Shown here in pieces: positions 6,823-8,327 of a DNA stretch of 8,327 nt (the stretch's first letter is position 1; every line of letters begins with the position of its first letter). The position numbers were made by a program, and so were the translations under genes. The notes beneath the pieces are model-generated. The model was not told the origin of the DNA. It made no database searches and saw nothing but the letters and a program-made list of their open reading frames with translations. Location: contig DDYM01000036.1 of the NCBI GenBank assembly GCA_002347985.1, positions 43,268-51,594 on the forward strand, written 5' to 3'. Source of the stretch: Bacteroidetes bacterium UBA2234 (lineage in GTDB: Bacteria; Bacteroidota; Bacteroidia; NS11-12g; UBA955).

Positions 6823-8327
6823 ATGAGATTTAATGGTCAATCCATAACCGCACGTATTCTGCGTGCAACATTCGGTGCGATGCTGTTGATTTTATTGGCG
6901 GTAATTGGCAATCCACTTTTCGGTCAGACAGACACCAACAGTCTTCGCTATCGCCTCCAAAAAAACGGAAGCGCGGGTTCCCATGTTGATTTGGAAAACC
7001 CCGTCAAAACCGAATGGCGCTATAACGCAAGGGCAAATCGATACGAAGGTTTTAGGAATTTAGGTTCTCTCAGCTACCCAACCGGTGAAAGCATGTCGGT
7101 AACCGAGTACTTTCAAAAACAATCTAAAATTGAAAATGAAAAGTATTTCCGCGGCAAAACCCAAAGCGCCTATTCTCTGGGTGGCAATAATAAAAGTGTA
7201 ACGGATTTAATCAAAGCGGAATTAAACAACCCCACCGTTTCCAAGATTTTTGGTGAAGGGGGTGTTGATTTTCAGCTAAATGGTTCGGCGATGGTAAAAT
7301 TGGGAGGAAGCATGAATGTGAACAGAAATCCCAATTTCTCCAAGCGACAGCAGAAATATTTCGTTCCCGTTTTTGATCAACAAATGCAAATTAGTGCCAA
7401 TGGTAGCGTAGGAGAATTTGTAAAGTTGGGAATCAATTACGACACTGAAGCGGCTTTTGAATTCGACAACCAGACCAACCTCGGATGGAAAGGAAAACCT
7501 GATGGAATCTTGAAAGATGTTCAGGCGGGAAATGTAAACCTCAACCTACCCACCCAGTTGATCAAACCCGCGAACAATTTGTTCGGTTTCTCCAATACGA
7601 TGCAATTTGGTAAGACAACAGTGAAAACTGTGTTTAGCCAAAACAAAGGACAAAGCACCGAGACGGTATTGAAAGGCGGGGCTCAAATGAATGAGTTCAA
7701 AATCACGGCCGACAACTACGATCAGAACAAGCACTTTTTCCTTTCCCAGTTTTTCAGAGAAAATTACAACAAATCATTGGAGAACTTGCCCATCATCGCT
7801 AGCGGTGTGATTGTAAACCGTGTTGAAGTATGGGTAACAAACAAGAATGCCAACGTGGAAACGCCGAGAGACATTCTCGCATTTCAAGATTTAGGTGAAG
7901 CAAAACCCTTCAGACCCGCATTGGGATCTTCCCCTGATCCAGCCGCAGATAACGCCGCGAACAGTCTTTATGCCACCATCACTGCGGATCCAAACACCCG
8001 CTTTACTGGACAGGCCATCGACAAGATCTATGCGAACCTCCCCTACTTTGAGCAAACAGTTGATTTCGACATGCTCAATTACGCGCGTCAGTTAACCGAC
8101 AAAGAATTCTCGCTCAATTCTCAACTGGGCTATATATCTCTAAATCAACCACTTAATAACGACGAAATTCTTGCCGTGGCTTTTGAATACACCTACGAAG
8201 GCAAAACTTATCAAGTGGGAGAATTTTCTCGCGACATCCCGCCAGGCAACCAAAAGTTGATGTTTTTGAAAATGTTGAAGGGAAACACCATCAGAACAAA
8301 ATTGCCCATGTGGCGTCTGATGATGAA
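6823..8327 (+). CDS. sprA: Type IX secretion / gliding outer-membrane protein SprA (5' part)
   Basis: The frame is open from ATG 6823 to the window edge: 501 codons plus two bases, with no stop. An in-frame TAG at 6808-6810 closes off any longer start. Residues 1-34 form a signal peptide (MRFNGQ, a basic patch, a long hydrophobic run, then PLFG before Gln35). The mature part carries SprA N-terminal blocks that I recognise: VKLGINYDTEAAFEFDN near 206-222, QAGNVNLNLP near 238-247, GGAQMNEFKITADNYDQNKH near 285-304, HFFLSQFFR at 304-312, EVWVTNKN near 335, and LGYISLNQPLNNDEILAVAF from about 435. SprA is known as the main T9SS translocon, a giant outer-membrane barrel usually of about 2,400 residues, so some four fifths of the gene should lie beyond the right edge. 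It exports T9SS cargo, including gliding adhesins. It follows ruvA by 70 bp and may share its transcript. Family identity is very secure for the part seen. Confidence 0.96.
   Translation, partial: MRFNGQSITARILRATFGAMLLILLAVIGNPLFGQTDTNSLRYRLQKNGSAGSHVDLENPVKTEWRYNARANRYEGFRNLGSLSYPTGESMSVTEYFQKQSKIENEKYFRGKTQSAYSLGGNNKSVTDLIKAELNNPTVSKIFGEGGVDFQLNGSAMVKLGGSMNVNRNPNFSKRQQKYFVPVFDQQMQISANGSVGEFVKLGINYDTEAAFEFDNQTNLGWKGKPDGILKDVQAGNVNLNLPTQLIKPANNLFGFSNTMQFGKTTVKTVFSQNKGQSTETVLKGGAQMNEFKITADNYDQNKHFFLSQFFRENYNKSLENLPIIASGVIVNRVEVWVTNKNANVETPRDILAFQDLGEAKPFRPALGSSPDPAADNAANSLYATITADPNTRFTGQAIDKIYANLPYFEQTVDFDMLNYARQLTDKEFSLNSQLGYISLNQPLNNDEILAVAFEYTYEGKTYQVGEFSRDIPPGNQKLMFLKMLKGNTIRTKLPMWRLMM

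Noticed and set aside
7895..8095. A 66-codon plus-strand frame near the right edge.
   Set aside because: It is out of frame within sprA, which is open across the whole region with conserved blocks on both sides.
1..8327. Mobile element, CRISPR array, tRNA, rRNA or defence system.
   Set aside because: No transposase, integrase, regularly spaced repeats, long terminal inverted repeats or RNA-gene signatures are visible, and coding genes account for nearly all of the window.

Overview
The window looks like chromosomal DNA from a gliding or type IX-secreting member of the Bacteroidota. The evidence is a PorQ-type outer-membrane protein, GldA, GldF, GldG and the N-terminal part of SprA. These families are essentially confined to that phylum. 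Shine-Dalgarno sites are absent or weak, and the best promoter-like matches are Bacteroidota -7 boxes (TAnnTTTG). Base composition is moderate and even, and there is no sign of a mobile element, phage, CRISPR, tRNA or rRNA. The order or family cannot be fixed from this sequence.

Layout: porQ lies on the minus strand (1-1055) and runs off the left edge close to its expected C-terminus. A 65-bp divergent intergenic region (1056-1120) separates it from a plus-strand series that fills the rest of the window. The series is ribF (riboflavin kinase/FAD synthetase, 1121-2059), an exported M23 metallopeptidase whose start overlaps ribF (2022-2912), gldA (2948-3670), gldF (3654-4382), gldG (4376-6148), ruvA (6153-6752) and sprA (6823 to the right edge, about the first fifth of the gene). 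gldA-gldF-gldG-ruvA is tightly packed, with overlaps of 17 and 7 (or 1) nt and a gap of 4 nt. sprA follows after 70 bp without an obvious promoter or terminator.

How the genes fit together: GldA (ATPase), GldF (permease) and GldG (membrane-anchored auxiliary protein) form the ABC-type complex linked to gliding. SprA is the giant outer-membrane translocon barrel of the type IX secretion system (T9SS). PorQ is an outer-membrane barrel that belongs to the T9SS cell-surface attachment complex. The M23 enzyme could remodel peptidoglycan for envelope-spanning machines, but that is inference from position only. RibF and RuvA are housekeeping proteins carried in the same block. No wholly new system is visible. 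The points of interest are the compact gathering of T9SS and gliding genes, a short GldA without the usual C-terminal insert region, and the M23 protein with its acidic head and basic tail.
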